Shown here one piece after another: positions 9,118-17,665 of a stretch of DNA of 64,000 nt; positions within the stretch are counted from its first letter, which is position 1, and each line of letters starts with the position of its first letter. The notes under the pieces are model-generated. The model ran no database searches, was not told the origin of the DNA, and was given only the letters and a program-made list of their open reading frames with translations. Both the position numbers and the translations under genes were made by a program. Source of the stretch: Salinicoccus sesuvii (GTDB lineage Bacteria > Bacillota > Bacilli > Staphylococcales > Salinicoccaceae); assembly GCF_042648145.1 (NCBI RefSeq), contig NZ_JBHRWV010000002.1:124001-188000 (forward strand), written 5' to 3'.

Positions 9118-9704
9118 AACTGACTTATAACCATCAGCATGTTGGAGATGTGCTGCTTGTAACTTTGAAAAAAACAGAAAATCCGTCATATGAGCATCAC
9201 GAAGGCGTGACAGTCATTAGGGAAGGTAATGAAATCATCGGATTGAATATATTCGATGCTTCAAAGAAAATCTCCCTCTCAGAAGACGTAAATGTAACAC
9301 CAGACGAATCTATTATTAGAGAAATAAATGCGGTATTAGAAGCTAGCAGCATCGATACAATTCAACCGGATCTCTCACCAAAGTTCGTCGTGGGCAAAGT
9401 GATTGATAAATCGAAGCATCCAGATGCAGATAAACTGAATATATGTAAAGTGGATGTCGGGGATGAAGAGTTGCAGATTGTCTGCGGGGCACCCAATGTT
9501 GATTCCGGACAAAAAGTGGTAGTTGCTAAAGTCGGCGCAATAATGCCCGATGGGCTCTATATTAAACCTTCGACATTAAGGGGTGTTGATTCGAAAGGAA
9601 TGATCTGTTCCAAAAAGGAACTGAATCTTTCTGATGGCGGGAGCAAAGGCATCTACGTGCTTGATGACAACTATGAAGTCGCACAACCATTCGAAGTGAA
9701 ATAA
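9114..9704 (+). CDS. ytpR: YtpR, tRNA-binding-domain protein
   Basis: A 196-residue protein whose C-terminal half (about 90-190) is an EMAP/Trbp111-type tRNA-binding OB fold: FVVGKVIDKSKHPDADKL, CKVDVGDEELQIVCGAPN, then a segment resembling the start of PheT. The N-terminal half is the DUF4479 region of YtpR. The RNA partner is not established. It is translationally coupled to ytpQ by a 4-base overlap, with the sftA-like gene 10 bases after. Confidence 0.88.
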   Translation: MKLTYNHQHVGDVLLVTLKKTENPSYEHHEGVTVIREGNEIIGLNIFDASKKISLSEDVNVTPDESIIREINAVLEASSIDTIQPDLSPKFVVGKVIDKSKHPDADKLNICKVDVGDEELQIVCGAPNVDSGQKVVVAKVGAIMPDGLYIKPSTLRGVDSKGMICSKKELNLSDGGSKGIYVLDDNYEVAQPFEVK

Positions 9705-9714
9705 GGGTGATTCG

Positions 9715-11436
9715 ATGAACAGACCAAGAAGGAGAAGACAGTTCGGTTATAATGTTGAGGAGAACCATTCCGATAAGGAAAGGTTCAGATTCCCATTAAA
9801 CATGGATGAATCGATACAAAACGAGACGACAAAAGTACAAGAAGAGTCTAACGCTGGAATCAAAGAAGATAATGATCCAATAAGAAGACAACAGCAACAG
9901 TCACTGTTAGATGATACTCGCTTCAATCGTAAACGGCCGAAAAAGAATACTATTACTAAAGCACGTCAGGTGCCTTCGGCGATTCATGGTTCAAAAGGGA
10001 ATCCAGGTTCAAGAGTAGGCGAACATAAAGATTCATCTGCAGACGATAAAACACCAGGATATGTTTCACCAATTGTCGAACAGTTGAAACGAGAGCGGGA
10101 GAGCCGTGAGAAAAGAAAACAACAACGTCTTCAAAGCAATGAAAAAAAGACGATTCCAACCCATGCAACTTCTCTTGATCCAGGACCTTCCGAAGCGGCA
10201 CAGCCACAACCTTCAGATTTGAATCAGAATGAAGAAAATAGTGAAGGTAAGAAGGCTACTTCTCCTTTTAATGTCATTATGACACCCTACGATAAAAATA
10301 AGCATATATCCAAACAGAATACAGTTAAGCGGAGTGGCCCTAAGAATACTTTGCCACCCCTACATATACTGGGCGAAGGTCAGGACAGCGCTTACGAAAC
10401 TTCAGGCGAGTCATACGCTGACGAAGTAGTTGCTGCTTTTGACGCCATTGGTGTGCCAACTAAAGTCATTGCCTATCGAACGAATGGTATTATCGGACGT
10501 TATGAGCTTTCGCTTGAAAGAAACTTCCGTCTAAATGTCATTGGGAAGCTAAAGGCTCATTTGGTCGAGGTACTTCCATTCGATAATGTCAAAGTTATTG
10601 CGCCGATTGTCGGTACAAGCAACATAGGTGTCGAGTTTGCTTTGCCTGTAATTCATCCGATACCATTCAGTACACTCTTCAAGTCTAGTTCTCTTGGATC
10701 TAGAAAGAACGATTTTAAGTTCGTTATAGGTAAAACAGTAGATGATCAGATATTCAGCTTCCCGTTACAGAAGGCCGGACATATGCTGATTTATGGTGGA
10801 GAAGAAATTCATTCAACCTCAGTCATTGATAATGTTCTGGTTTCCCTTATGATGAACCATAGTCCGAGAGAGCTTGAGATAATGGTAGCTTCCGACAAAG
10901 ATGATCATATTGCATATGGTTCGCTTCCTTATGCATTTAATGAACCTAGGTCTTTAAAAGACAAGGATGTACTAAGTGATGTACTAGAAGAGCTTAATGA
11001 CAGGCATAACCAGTTTAGAAGAGCACATGTACGCAATCTCGATAGCTACAACAAACGGGTCAAAACGGATGCAAGAAAAAGCATGATCATAGTTGTCATT
11101 GACGATCTTGCCGAATTGTTCGAGCATAACAACCCGGAAGCGATCCGGAGTATCGTACAGATTTTAAAAAAGGGTAAGCCACTCGGTATGCATCTGGTAA
11201 TGAACCATTCTAGGAAAGATGTAAGCATTCGATTTGAGCTACTTCAAATGATGCAGACTAGAATTTCCTTTAAAGATGAAAAATCACGTGTAGTGGATAA
11301 CAGTGACGAACTGGTAGAAGGCAATGATATGCTCATTCAGATTCCAACATCCAATAAGCCACTTAGAGTGAATGCTGGTATACTGGATCAAAAAATAAAA
11401 GAAAATGTCCTTTCCCATCTGAAAGGCATGAGCTGA
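9715..11436 (+). CDS. sftA: SftA/FtsK-like protein with degenerate ATPase site
   Basis: Occupies the place of the soluble DNA translocase SftA (FtsK/SpoIIIE family) before murC. The 573-residue product has a basic, low-complexity N-terminus (about 1-230), an FtsK alpha-type domain (about 235-350), then a RecA-like fold. The Walker A site is lost: where translocases have G-x-T-G-S-G-K-S/T, residues 361-369 read GGEEIHSTS, with no lysine. The Walker B region reads IIVVIDDLAELF (Asp463-Asp464) instead of the usual IIDELADL. The ATQRPSVDV region reads MNHSRKDVS, and the C-terminal gamma domain is absent. It is also much shorter than B. subtilis SftA. I infer a pseudo-ATPase derived from SftA with intact reading frame. 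No membrane segments. Confidence 0.8.
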   Translation: MNRPRRRRQFGYNVEENHSDKERFRFPLNMDESIQNETTKVQEESNAGIKEDNDPIRRQQQQSLLDDTRFNRKRPKKNTITKARQVPSAIHGSKGNPGSRVGEHKDSSADDKTPGYVSPIVEQLKRERESREKRKQQRLQSNEKKTIPTHATSLDPGPSEAAQPQPSDLNQNEENSEGKKATSPFNVIMTPYDKNKHISKQNTVKRSGPKNTLPPLHILGEGQDSAYETSGESYADEVVAAFDAIGVPTKVIAYRTNGIIGRYELSLERNFRLNVIGKLKAHLVEVLPFDNVKVIAPIVGTSNIGVEFALPVIHPIPFSTLFKSSSLGSRKNDFKFVIGKTVDDQIFSFPLQKAGHMLIYGGEEIHSTSVIDNVLVSLMMNHSPRELEIMVASDKDDHIAYGSLPYAFNEPRSLKDKDVLSDVLEELNDRHNQFRRAHVRNLDSYNKRVKTDARKSMIIVVIDDLAELFEHNNPEAIRSIVQILKKGKPLGMHLVMNHSRKDVSIRFELLQMMQTRISFKDEKSRVVDNSDELVEGNDMLIQIPTSNKPLRVNAGILDQKIKENVLSHLKGMS

Positions 11437-11466
11437 CGAAACAATTTATGAAAGTATGGTGAACGC

Positions 11467-12768
11467 ATGGATAAATATCATTTTATAGGAATCAAGGGTG
11501 CAGGTATGAGTGCCCTGGCGCAAGTACTCCATGATCTTGGTCATGAAGTTCAGGGAGCCGACATCGAAAAGGAAGTTTTCACCGAGCACCAACTCAGAGA
11601 TAAAGGAATTCGCATACTGCCTTTTGGTCTTGAAAATGTAGTGGAGGGTTTTACTTATATCGCTGGCAACGCCTTCGATGATAATCATGTTGAAATCAAG
11701 GCAGCACTTGAAAAAGGGTATCCGGTCATCCGATATCATGAATTCCTTTCCCAGTTCATGAACCAGTTCACCTCAATCGCCGTAACTGGCGCTCACGGTA
11801 AGACATCTACAACCGGTCTGCTCAGCCATGTAATGAATGGCGATGTGGATACAACCTTTCTCATTGGTGATGGGACCGGATTCGGACTGGAGGACAGTAA
11901 GTATTTCACATTCGAATCATGTGAGTATAAGCGTCACTTCTTAAGCTATCATCCAGACTACGCTATCATAACCAATATCGATTTCGACCACCCAGACTAT
12001 TTTAAGGATTTGGATGACGTCGTCAATGCATTTTCGGAGATGGCGGATCAGGTCAAGAAAGCCATCATAGCTTATGGAGGGGATGCACATGCAAGAGAAC
12101 TGGACTATAAAGTACCTGTCTACTTCTACGGAATTGACGGGGATTTTGATGTCCGGGCTTCAAATATAGAAACCGTTTCTAACGGGACGCGGTTTGATGT
12201 TTATGTTGGAGAAGGGCTTCTTGATACGTTTACAATTCCGATGTACGGCGATCACCACGTCCTCAATTCTCTCGCAGTCATTACTGTAGGCTATCTGGAA
12301 AACCTTGATATGGAAAATATCAAAAGAGCGTTCATGACTTTCGGTGGCGTCAAAAGACGTTTTAGCGAAACATTTAGAAATGGCATGGTTATTGTTGACG
12401 ACTACGCGCATCATCCAAAAGAGATACGCGCGACGCTTGAAACAGCGAGGAAGAAGTATAGTGGGCGAGATATAGTCACGGTATTTCAACCGCATACATT
12501 CTCAAGAACCCAGAAGTTTTTGAATGAATTTGCGGACACTTTGTCTGCTTCCGATAAAGCATATATTGTGGATATATTCGGTTCTGCTCGCGAGAACGAA
12601 GGAGAGCTTTCAAGCCGCGATTTGGTTGCGCTTATTCCGGGTGCTGAATTACTGGAGGAAAGTGATGACATTGCAAAACTCAACAAGCACGAAGGCGCTG
12701 TCATTATATTTATGGGTGCAGGAGATATACAAAAATATGAGAAGAGATTTACAGAGTTATTATCCTGA
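11467..12768 (+). CDS. murC: UDP-N-acetylmuramate-L-alanine ligase
   Basis: Adds L-alanine to UDP-MurNAc, the first step of the peptidoglycan stem peptide; cytoplasmic. The 433-residue length is normal. A glycine-rich nucleotide motif GIKGAGMS lies at residues 8-15, the ATP P-loop TGAHGKTSTT at 107-116, and DDYAHHPKEI in the C-terminal domain. ATG at 11467; the ribosome binding site is weak (ATGGTGAACGC). It follows the sftA-like gene by 30 bases, as in staphylococci. Confidence 0.95.
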   Translation: MDKYHFIGIKGAGMSALAQVLHDLGHEVQGADIEKEVFTEHQLRDKGIRILPFGLENVVEGFTYIAGNAFDDNHVEIKAALEKGYPVIRYHEFLSQFMNQFTSIAVTGAHGKTSTTGLLSHVMNGDVDTTFLIGDGTGFGLEDSKYFTFESCEYKRHFLSYHPDYAIITNIDFDHPDYFKDLDDVVNAFSEMADQVKKAIIAYGGDAHARELDYKVPVYFYGIDGDFDVRASNIETVSNGTRFDVYVGEGLLDTFTIPMYGDHHVLNSLAVITVGYLENLDMENIKRAFMTFGGVKRRFSETFRNGMVIVDDYAHHPKEIRATLETARKKYSGRDIVTVFQPHTFSRTQKFLNEFADTLSASDKAYIVDIFGSARENEGELSSRDLVALIPGAELLEESDDIAKLNKHEGAVIIFMGAGDIQKYEKRFTELLS

Positions 12769-12853
12769 TAATCGTAAAAGATGTTTATAGCACATCCAAT
12801 TGGGTTAATTTATAGAGAGAATAACAAAAATAGATATAGATGGAGGCGTTATA

Positions 12854-13420
12854 ATGGATTGGCAGATTATTTTATATATTGCCGCTGGTGTTGCCGCAAT
12901 TGCTTTCCTGATTCTTTGTATTGCGATAGCGATTGTACTGTTCTCAGTTAAGAAGAATCTAGATCATGTTGCAAAGACACTTGACGGTGTAGAAGGACAA
13001 ATTCAAGGCATCACAAGAGAATCCACTGATCTACTGCATAAGACGAATCGTCTGGCAGAAGATGTGCAGGGCAAATCTGCAAAATTGAATTCAGTAGTGG
13101 ATGCTGTACAAGGTATCGGACAATCAATGAACAACTTGAATTCTTCAGTCGACAGAGTTACAAACTCAATTACCCACAACATATCACAAAACGAAGAAAA
13201 GATTTCCCAAGTTGTTCAATGGTCGAATGTTGCAATGGAAGTTGCAGACAAATGGCAGATGCGTCAGAAGCGTAATAGCGCATTCAACACGAAATATTCT
13301 ACGACGGCTGAGAGTGACCCGGACAATCTTCCGGTTGCTGTTAATCGTTCCGTAACTACAAATGACAATATTGATGAAGACCGTGTAAACGCTGGACTTA
13401 ATGACGAAAGAAATCAATAG
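12854..13420 (+). CDS. ytxG: DUF948 membrane protein YtxG
   Basis: A 188-residue protein with one N-terminal membrane helix (about residues 4-32) followed by a long heptad-rich cytoplasmic or envelope helix (KKNLDHVAKTLDGVEGQIQ...). This is characteristic of DUF948/YtxG, general-stress-associated proteins encoded before YtxH in Firmicutes. ATG at 12854 follows GGAGG. Only 11 bases separate it from the YtxH gene. Confidence 0.85.
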   Translation: MDWQIILYIAAGVAAIAFLILCIAIAIVLFSVKKNLDHVAKTLDGVEGQIQGITRESTDLLHKTNRLAEDVQGKSAKLNSVVDAVQGIGQSMNNLNSSVDRVTNSITHNISQNEEKISQVVQWSNVAMEVADKWQMRQKRNSAFNTKYSTTAESDPDNLPVAVNRSVTTNDNIDEDRVNAGLNDERNQ

Positions 13421-13431
13421 GAGGTTCTTGT

Positions 13432-13914
13432 ATGGAAACCTATAATCGCGATCGCCACCTTCACGGAGTTGAGGAATACCAGGAACAAATCAACCAAACT
13501 ACGGGCAGAGATTTCTCTGTCGGCCTAATCGTTGGTCTTCTTGTAGGTACGGTAGGCGGCCTACTGCTTGCACCGAAGTCCGGAGACGCTCTAAGAGATG
13601 ACATTTCAGATCAAACTCAGAAACTCTCCAAGAGTTCAAGTAGCGACAGCAATGGAGAAGATAAAGGTTTAAAAGAAAAAGTACAGGACAAGACCGACGA
13701 ACTTCGTGGTAAAGTGGAAGAAAAGAAAGATGATATGAGTGCGAAGAAGAGTGAGAAAGAAGAGCAAAAGCGCGTCAAATCTCTTGATGAATCTGCAGTC
13801 AAGGCGCAGAAAGATGCGATCCACGAAGAAGTTAATGAACCGCATAGAGAAAATGCGAACTCTGTAGATATGTCGAAATTCGCTGAAAGTTCTGAAGCTG
13901 ACAAGAAGTCATGA
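13432..13914 (+). CDS. YtxH-domain protein
   Basis: A 160-residue protein with a short cytosolic N-terminus and a Gly-rich membrane segment (FSVGLIVGLLVGTVGGLLLA, about residues 27-46). The following APKSGDALRDDI is the YtxH signature, and a long Lys/Glu-rich coiled tail completes it. YtxH proteins are small envelope proteins of unknown biochemical function, stress-induced in B. subtilis. AGGAGG precedes the ATG. It forms a pair with ytxG, closed by a terminator. Confidence 0.85.
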   Translation: METYNRDRHLHGVEEYQEQINQTTGRDFSVGLIVGLLVGTVGGLLLAPKSGDALRDDISDQTQKLSKSSSSDSNGEDKGLKEKVQDKTDELRGKVEEKKDDMSAKKSEKEEQKRVKSLDESAVKAQKDAIHEEVNEPHRENANSVDMSKFAESSEADKKS

Positions 13915-13929
13915 TAGGATATTATGAAG

Positions 13930-13965
13930 AATAACCACATGTTCATTCATGTGGTTATTTTTTTG
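13930..13965 (+). terminator. Intrinsic terminator after ytxH-like gene
   Basis: A perfect 12-bp stem (13930-13941 with 13948-13959) with a 6-base loop, followed by seven T. Confidence 0.9.
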
Positions 13966-14050
13966 ACAAATCATAGAGCGGATGAATGTTAATTTCATTG
14001 TAGAAATGATTTTTTCATGACTAAAACCGTTGGTCATGTTATTATAGTAC

Positions 14051-14064
14051 AAAAAGCGTTTTCA
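14051..14064. promoter_or_regulatory. cre-like site upstream of ccpA
   Basis: AAAAAGCGTTTTCA matches the CcpA operator consensus TGWAANCGNTNWCA at 12 of 14 positions; both mismatches are in the left arm. It lies 21 bases before the ccpA start codon, a position suited to autoregulation. Not proven. Confidence 0.4.
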
Positions 14065-14084
14065 GAAGCGTGCGGAGGTGCAAT

Positions 14085-15074
14085 ATGACGGTTACTATAT
14101 ATGATGTTGCTAGAGAGGCTAAAGTTTCTATGGCAACCGTCTCAAGAGTGCTTAACGGAAACCCTAATGTTAAGCCTGAAACAAGGAAAAAGGTTAAAGA
14201 TGTAATAGAGCGATTGGACTACCGTCCAAATGCTGTAGCACGTGGTCTGGCAAGTAAGAAGACAACGACTGTTGGTGTCATCATTCCGGATATTTCCAAT
14301 CTTTATTATTCTGCATTGGCAAGAGGTCTTGACGATATTGCTGAAATGTATAATTATCAAATCATTATCACAAATACTGATAACGATCCACATAAGGAAA
14401 GGGATGCTTTCCTTGGTCTCGTCAGCAAACAGGTTGATGGCATAGTATTCCTCGGTGGCGCATTAAATGAAAAGACTTTGGAAGATATTAAAAAGTCCCA
14501 TCTTCCGGTTGTCATATGCGGGACGAGTGAGAAAGATGAGAATATGCCTTCGGTTAACATCGACTACAATGAGGCAATTAAAGAAGTTGCAACAAAGTTT
14601 TTGCAAGAGGGCGCGAAACAAATTGCATTTGTCAAAGGCTCGTATTCCGAGCAATTGGAGCGTCATATTGTAGAGGGGCTTAAGGCAGCCTATAAAGAAC
14701 ACGACAGAGCTTTCGATGAGCAGTATATCCTATCCACCGGTGCAGATTACCAGTCGGGTAATGAATTACATGATACCATCCGTCAATTGGACGCAGATGT
14801 TGTTATCACGATGAGTGATGAAACAGCAATCGGCCTCTTGCATAAGGCAATGGATGAAGGTATTTCTGTCCCCGATCAGTTAGAAATATTGAGTTGCAGC
14901 AATACCCGCCTTGTCAATATGGTGCGTCCACAGCTTTCGAGTATCGCACTGCCACTATACGATATTGGTGCAGTCGGTATGAGACTGCTGACAAAATATA
15001 TGAACGAAGAGACTGTGGAAGAAGCAAACGTCATCCTTCCCTATAGAATTGAATACCGCGGTACAACAAAGTAG
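14085..15074 (+). CDS. ccpA: Catabolite control protein A
   Basis: LacI-family regulator that, with HPr-Ser-P, binds cre sites to control carbon catabolite genes. The 329-residue protein has the N-terminal helix-turn-helix VTIYDVAREAKVSMATVSRVLNG (residues 3 to 25), the hinge helix RPNAVARGLASKK, and a periplasmic-binding-protein-like effector domain. ATG at 14085 follows CGGAGGTG with 4-5 base spacing; the longer start at 14070 lacks such a site. A cre-like element lies just upstream. It is monocistronic, ended by a bidirectional terminator. Confidence 0.95.
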   Translation: MTVTIYDVAREAKVSMATVSRVLNGNPNVKPETRKKVKDVIERLDYRPNAVARGLASKKTTTVGVIIPDISNLYYSALARGLDDIAEMYNYQIIITNTDNDPHKERDAFLGLVSKQVDGIVFLGGALNEKTLEDIKKSHLPVVICGTSEKDENMPSVNIDYNEAIKEVATKFLQEGAKQIAFVKGSYSEQLERHIVEGLKAAYKEHDRAFDEQYILSTGADYQSGNELHDTIRQLDADVVITMSDETAIGLLHKAMDEGISVPDQLEILSCSNTRLVNMVRPQLSSIALPLYDIGAVGMRLLTKYMNEETVEEANVILPYRIEYRGTTK

Positions 15075-15090
15075 TTGTCTATTCGGAAGT

Positions 15091-15128
15091 ACAAAGAGCC
15101 CCCTGATTATAATCAGGGGGCTCTTTGT
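15091..15128. terminator. Bidirectional terminator, ccpA / acuC
   Basis: A perfect 19-bp palindrome (15091-15109 with 15110-15128), G/C-rich inside and A/T at the ends, between two convergent genes. Confidence 0.92.
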
Positions 15129-15131
15129 ATA

Positions 15132-16283
15132 TTACTCTTGTTCCAGATATCGCATGGCGCGAGACATCATACTGCGGTTTTTTTCATCTATTTCGTTGCG
15201 TCTTGGTATTTGCATATAATCTTTTAGATCATCTTCCCAGTAAAGCGGGAATTCAACCGGACATTTTTCTTCATATTGCTCAATATAGGATTTAGGCAGT
15301 CTGCCTCGGAGCGGTTGTTGGTCGTTCATCGCTAGCCATACTTGCGCCCACATTCGTGGGACAACTTGCCAGATGTTATAACCACCGCCACCCACCGCAA
15401 TCCATTTGCCTTCTGTGTACTTATCGGCCATTTCATTAACAAAGCGGGGAATTTCCTCAAAAGTACGGGCAGTCAACGATAGGTGCGTCATCGGATCGCG
15501 AAAATGTGCATCAACACCATTCTGACTGAATATAATATCAGGTTTAAATTTTTTTATGGTCGCTTCAAGAGTTGCTTTGAAAATCGGTAGAAATGAATCG
15601 TCTTCCGTAAAGGCATCGATTGGAAGATTAACAGCGTACCCGAAGCCTTCCTCGGTGCCACGTTCTGTCAGGCTGCCTGTCCCCGGAAACAAATATCGGC
15701 CTGTCTCGTGGATGGAATAGGTCATCACTTCATTGGTATGATAGAAGATCCACTGCACACCATCTCCGTGGTGAGCATCAGTATCAACGTAGAGCACGCG
15801 CTTATTATATTTTGTTCTAAGATACTCAATAGCGACTGCAGTGTCATTATAAACGCAGAACCCACCAGCTCGTCCGCTGAAACCATGATGTAAGCCTCCG
15901 GAAAGGTTGAGTGCCTTGTTGCACTTACCTTCCATCACCGCCTCTACAGCGGTCAGTGTCGCGCCGACCAACATGCGACTCTTTTCATGCATATCTTCAA
16001 AGCTTGGAGTATCTTCTGTATCAAGCCCAAAATTTTCGAGCTTATCTGGCGACAGTTCACCTTTACCTGCAAGTTTTACTGCCTCAATATAATCCTTCTT
16101 ATGAACAAGACCAAGCTCATCATCCGTTGCTTCACGTGGTTTTATAATATCAGTGGTTTTAAGATGACCCGACGCCATCAACAGATCAGTGGTCATCTTC
16201 AGTCGCATCTGATTGAAGGGATGAGTGGAGTTGAATCGATACTTGAGCAGAGCATCATCATAAATATAGACGGGCTTGGTCAT
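15132..16283 (-). CDS. acuC: Acetoin utilization protein AcuC, histone-deacetylase family
   Basis: Zn-dependent deacetylase fold. In B. subtilis AcuC removes acetyl groups from AcsA, reversing AcuA. 383 residues. Active-site motifs are intact: GLHHGFSG, DTDAHHGDGVQ (metal-binding Asp/His), DAHFRDPMTHLSLT and the late GGGGYN. The start overlaps the acuB stop by 4 bases (ATGA). It is the last gene of the acuA-acuB-acuC operon, divergent from acsA. Confidence 0.93.
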   Translation of the reverse strand: MTKPVYIYDDALLKYRFNSTHPFNQMRLKMTTDLLMASGHLKTTDIIKPREATDDELGLVHKKDYIEAVKLAGKGELSPDKLENFGLDTEDTPSFEDMHEKSRMLVGATLTAVEAVMEGKCNKALNLSGGLHHGFSGRAGGFCVYNDTAVAIEYLRTKYNKRVLYVDTDAHHGDGVQWIFYHTNEVMTYSIHETGRYLFPGTGSLTERGTEEGFGYAVNLPIDAFTEDDSFLPIFKATLEATIKKFKPDIIFSQNGVDAHFRDPMTHLSLTARTFEEIPRFVNEMADKYTEGKWIAVGGGGYNIWQVVPRMWAQVWLAMNDQQPLRGRLPKSYIEQYEEKCPVEFPLYWEDDLKDYMQIPRRNEIDEKNRSMMSRAMRYLEQE

Positions 16284-16921
16284 TGGCCCATATGTGAAGG
16301 TTCAAGTACTGTAAACCCTCTATCTTTGAGTGTATCGATGGCTTTTCTCGGATTCATAGCTTGGACTCTGAGCAGGATGGTTTTGTATCCTTTTTTTTCT
16401 TTATTTTTATAGACTGAGATACTGATAATCTTGATATTCAATTCGTTAAAAACTTTGCCGATATCGTAGATGACGCCAGTACGGTCTTCTATATCTATTT
16501 CTATAATCGAACCCGGTTCTGTCATCCCGGTGAGTTCAAGATAAGTGTTTAACATATCCTTCTGTGTGACAATGCCAACCACCTTATCATCCCTAAGTAC
16601 AGGTATCGCACCAATAGAGTAGTGGTAGAAATCAAGCGCAATCTCCTCTACGAAATCCATCGGATGGCAGTAGGTTACCCGCTTTCGCATAATTCTCGAG
16701 ATAGGGACATTTAGTGTGAAATCAGGATCTTCTTCCGAGAATACCGATGGTAAGGTCAGTTTAATGTCTCTGTCTGAAATGATGCCGACGAGTCGTGTGT
16801 TTTGATCTACAATTGGAATATGCCGGAAAGCATTCTTGCTCATCATATTAAGAGCATCCTCAATCGTATGTTCGGGTGTCAATGTCTTGACCGGTGCGGT
16901 CATAATTCTCTCGACCAACAT
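16280..16921 (-). CDS. acuB: AcuB, tandem CBS plus ACT domain protein
   Basis: 213 residues: two CBS motifs (about 1-60 and 75-130, which include FRHIPIVDQNTRLVGIISD and IGAIPVLRDDKVVGIV), then an ACT domain (about 138-205, SIIEIDIEDRTGVIYDIGK). CBS pairs usually bind adenine nucleotides, so AcuB may sense energy state for the acetate module, but its exact role is not known. AGGAGG precedes the ATG. Confidence 0.9.
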   Translation of the reverse strand: MLVERIMTAPVKTLTPEHTIEDALNMMSKNAFRHIPIVDQNTRLVGIISDRDIKLTLPSVFSEEDPDFTLNVPISRIMRKRVTYCHPMDFVEEIALDFYHYSIGAIPVLRDDKVVGIVTQKDMLNTYLELTGMTEPGSIIEIDIEDRTGVIYDIGKVFNELNIKIISISVYKNKEKKGYKTILLRVQAMNPRKAIDTLKDRGFTVLEPSHMGQ

Positions 16922-16931
16922 GTTATTCCTC

Positions 16932-17564
16932 CTAAATGAAAAATCGATTTTTAAACCTTAGTTTATCGAATGCCATTATATGTTCTTCCTTAATATTACT
17001 TCCAATGCGTGCCATTAGAGTATTTGCTGGATGTCCTGTAATTTCTGGATCATTGGTTTGAAAAACTTCAAAACCTACACTTGCCATCAGACCAATCATC
17101 AGTTCCTTATATGCGTACACATCAAGACCGCTGTTTTTAAGGTCCCAATGCCAATAATATTCGGTTGTGATAATAATATAGTTCTCCATATAATCATCTT
17201 GCATGGCGAGCTTGAGAAGGCTCTTGCCTAAACCGAAACTGCGGTAGTCCAGACTGATCTCGACAGCACCGAGTTCCATAATATAGGGCAGATTTCCATC
17301 AGACCATCGTTCCATAGGATCTGGATGCAGGAATGTAACATAACCAACTATATGGGACGCTTTACGAACGATTATAATTCTCCCTTCGTCAAGGTCTGCA
17401 ATTTCCATGATGGCTTCAAACTGATCTTTAGGGGGGCGAAAGGCATTGAGCCCATCATCGAATGTGAAACTGGAAAGTGCCTTAGCGGATAAAGGACCCT
17501 CTACGACAAAAGAATGGCTTTCCGTTTCAAACTCCTCTTTATAATAAGTCTTTCTATGGTCCAA
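16932..17564 (-). CDS. acuA: AcuA, protein acetyltransferase acting on AcsA
   Basis: GNAT-fold acetyltransferase. In B. subtilis AcuA acetylates a C-terminal lysine of acetyl-CoA synthetase, switching it off. 210 residues, family length. The acetyl-CoA loop is DYRSFGLGKSLLKLA near residue 105. The start is TTG at 17564, about 8 bases after AGGAGG. First gene of the operon and divergent from its target acsA. Confidence 0.9.
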   Translation of the reverse strand: MDHRKTYYKEEFETESHSFVVEGPLSAKALSSFTFDDGLNAFRPPKDQFEAIMEIADLDEGRIIIVRKASHIVGYVTFLHPDPMERWSDGNLPYIMELGAVEISLDYRSFGLGKSLLKLAMQDDYMENYIIITTEYYWHWDLKNSGLDVYAYKELMIGLMASVGFEVFQTNDPEITGHPANTLMARIGSNIKEEHIMAFDKLRFKNRFFI

Positions 17565-17596
17565 AAAAAGACCTCCTAAATTTTATTTCAATTATT

Positions 17597-17626
17597 TTGA
17601 AAAATTGCTCTATTCTATTATATAAT
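17597..17626 (+). promoter_or_regulatory. acsA promoter
   Basis: TTGAAA (17597-17602) and TATAAT (17621-17626) with 18-base spacing, about 40 bases before the acsA start. A sigma-A type promoter. Confidence 0.65.
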
Positions 17627-17665
17627 AAGAGATGTAAAAGAGAAAACACAAAGGGGAGTTAAATT

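Noticed and set aside
17630..17650. cre-like TGTAAAAGAGAAAACA before acsA
   Set aside because: Lacks the central CG of the cre consensus and has the wrong spacing.
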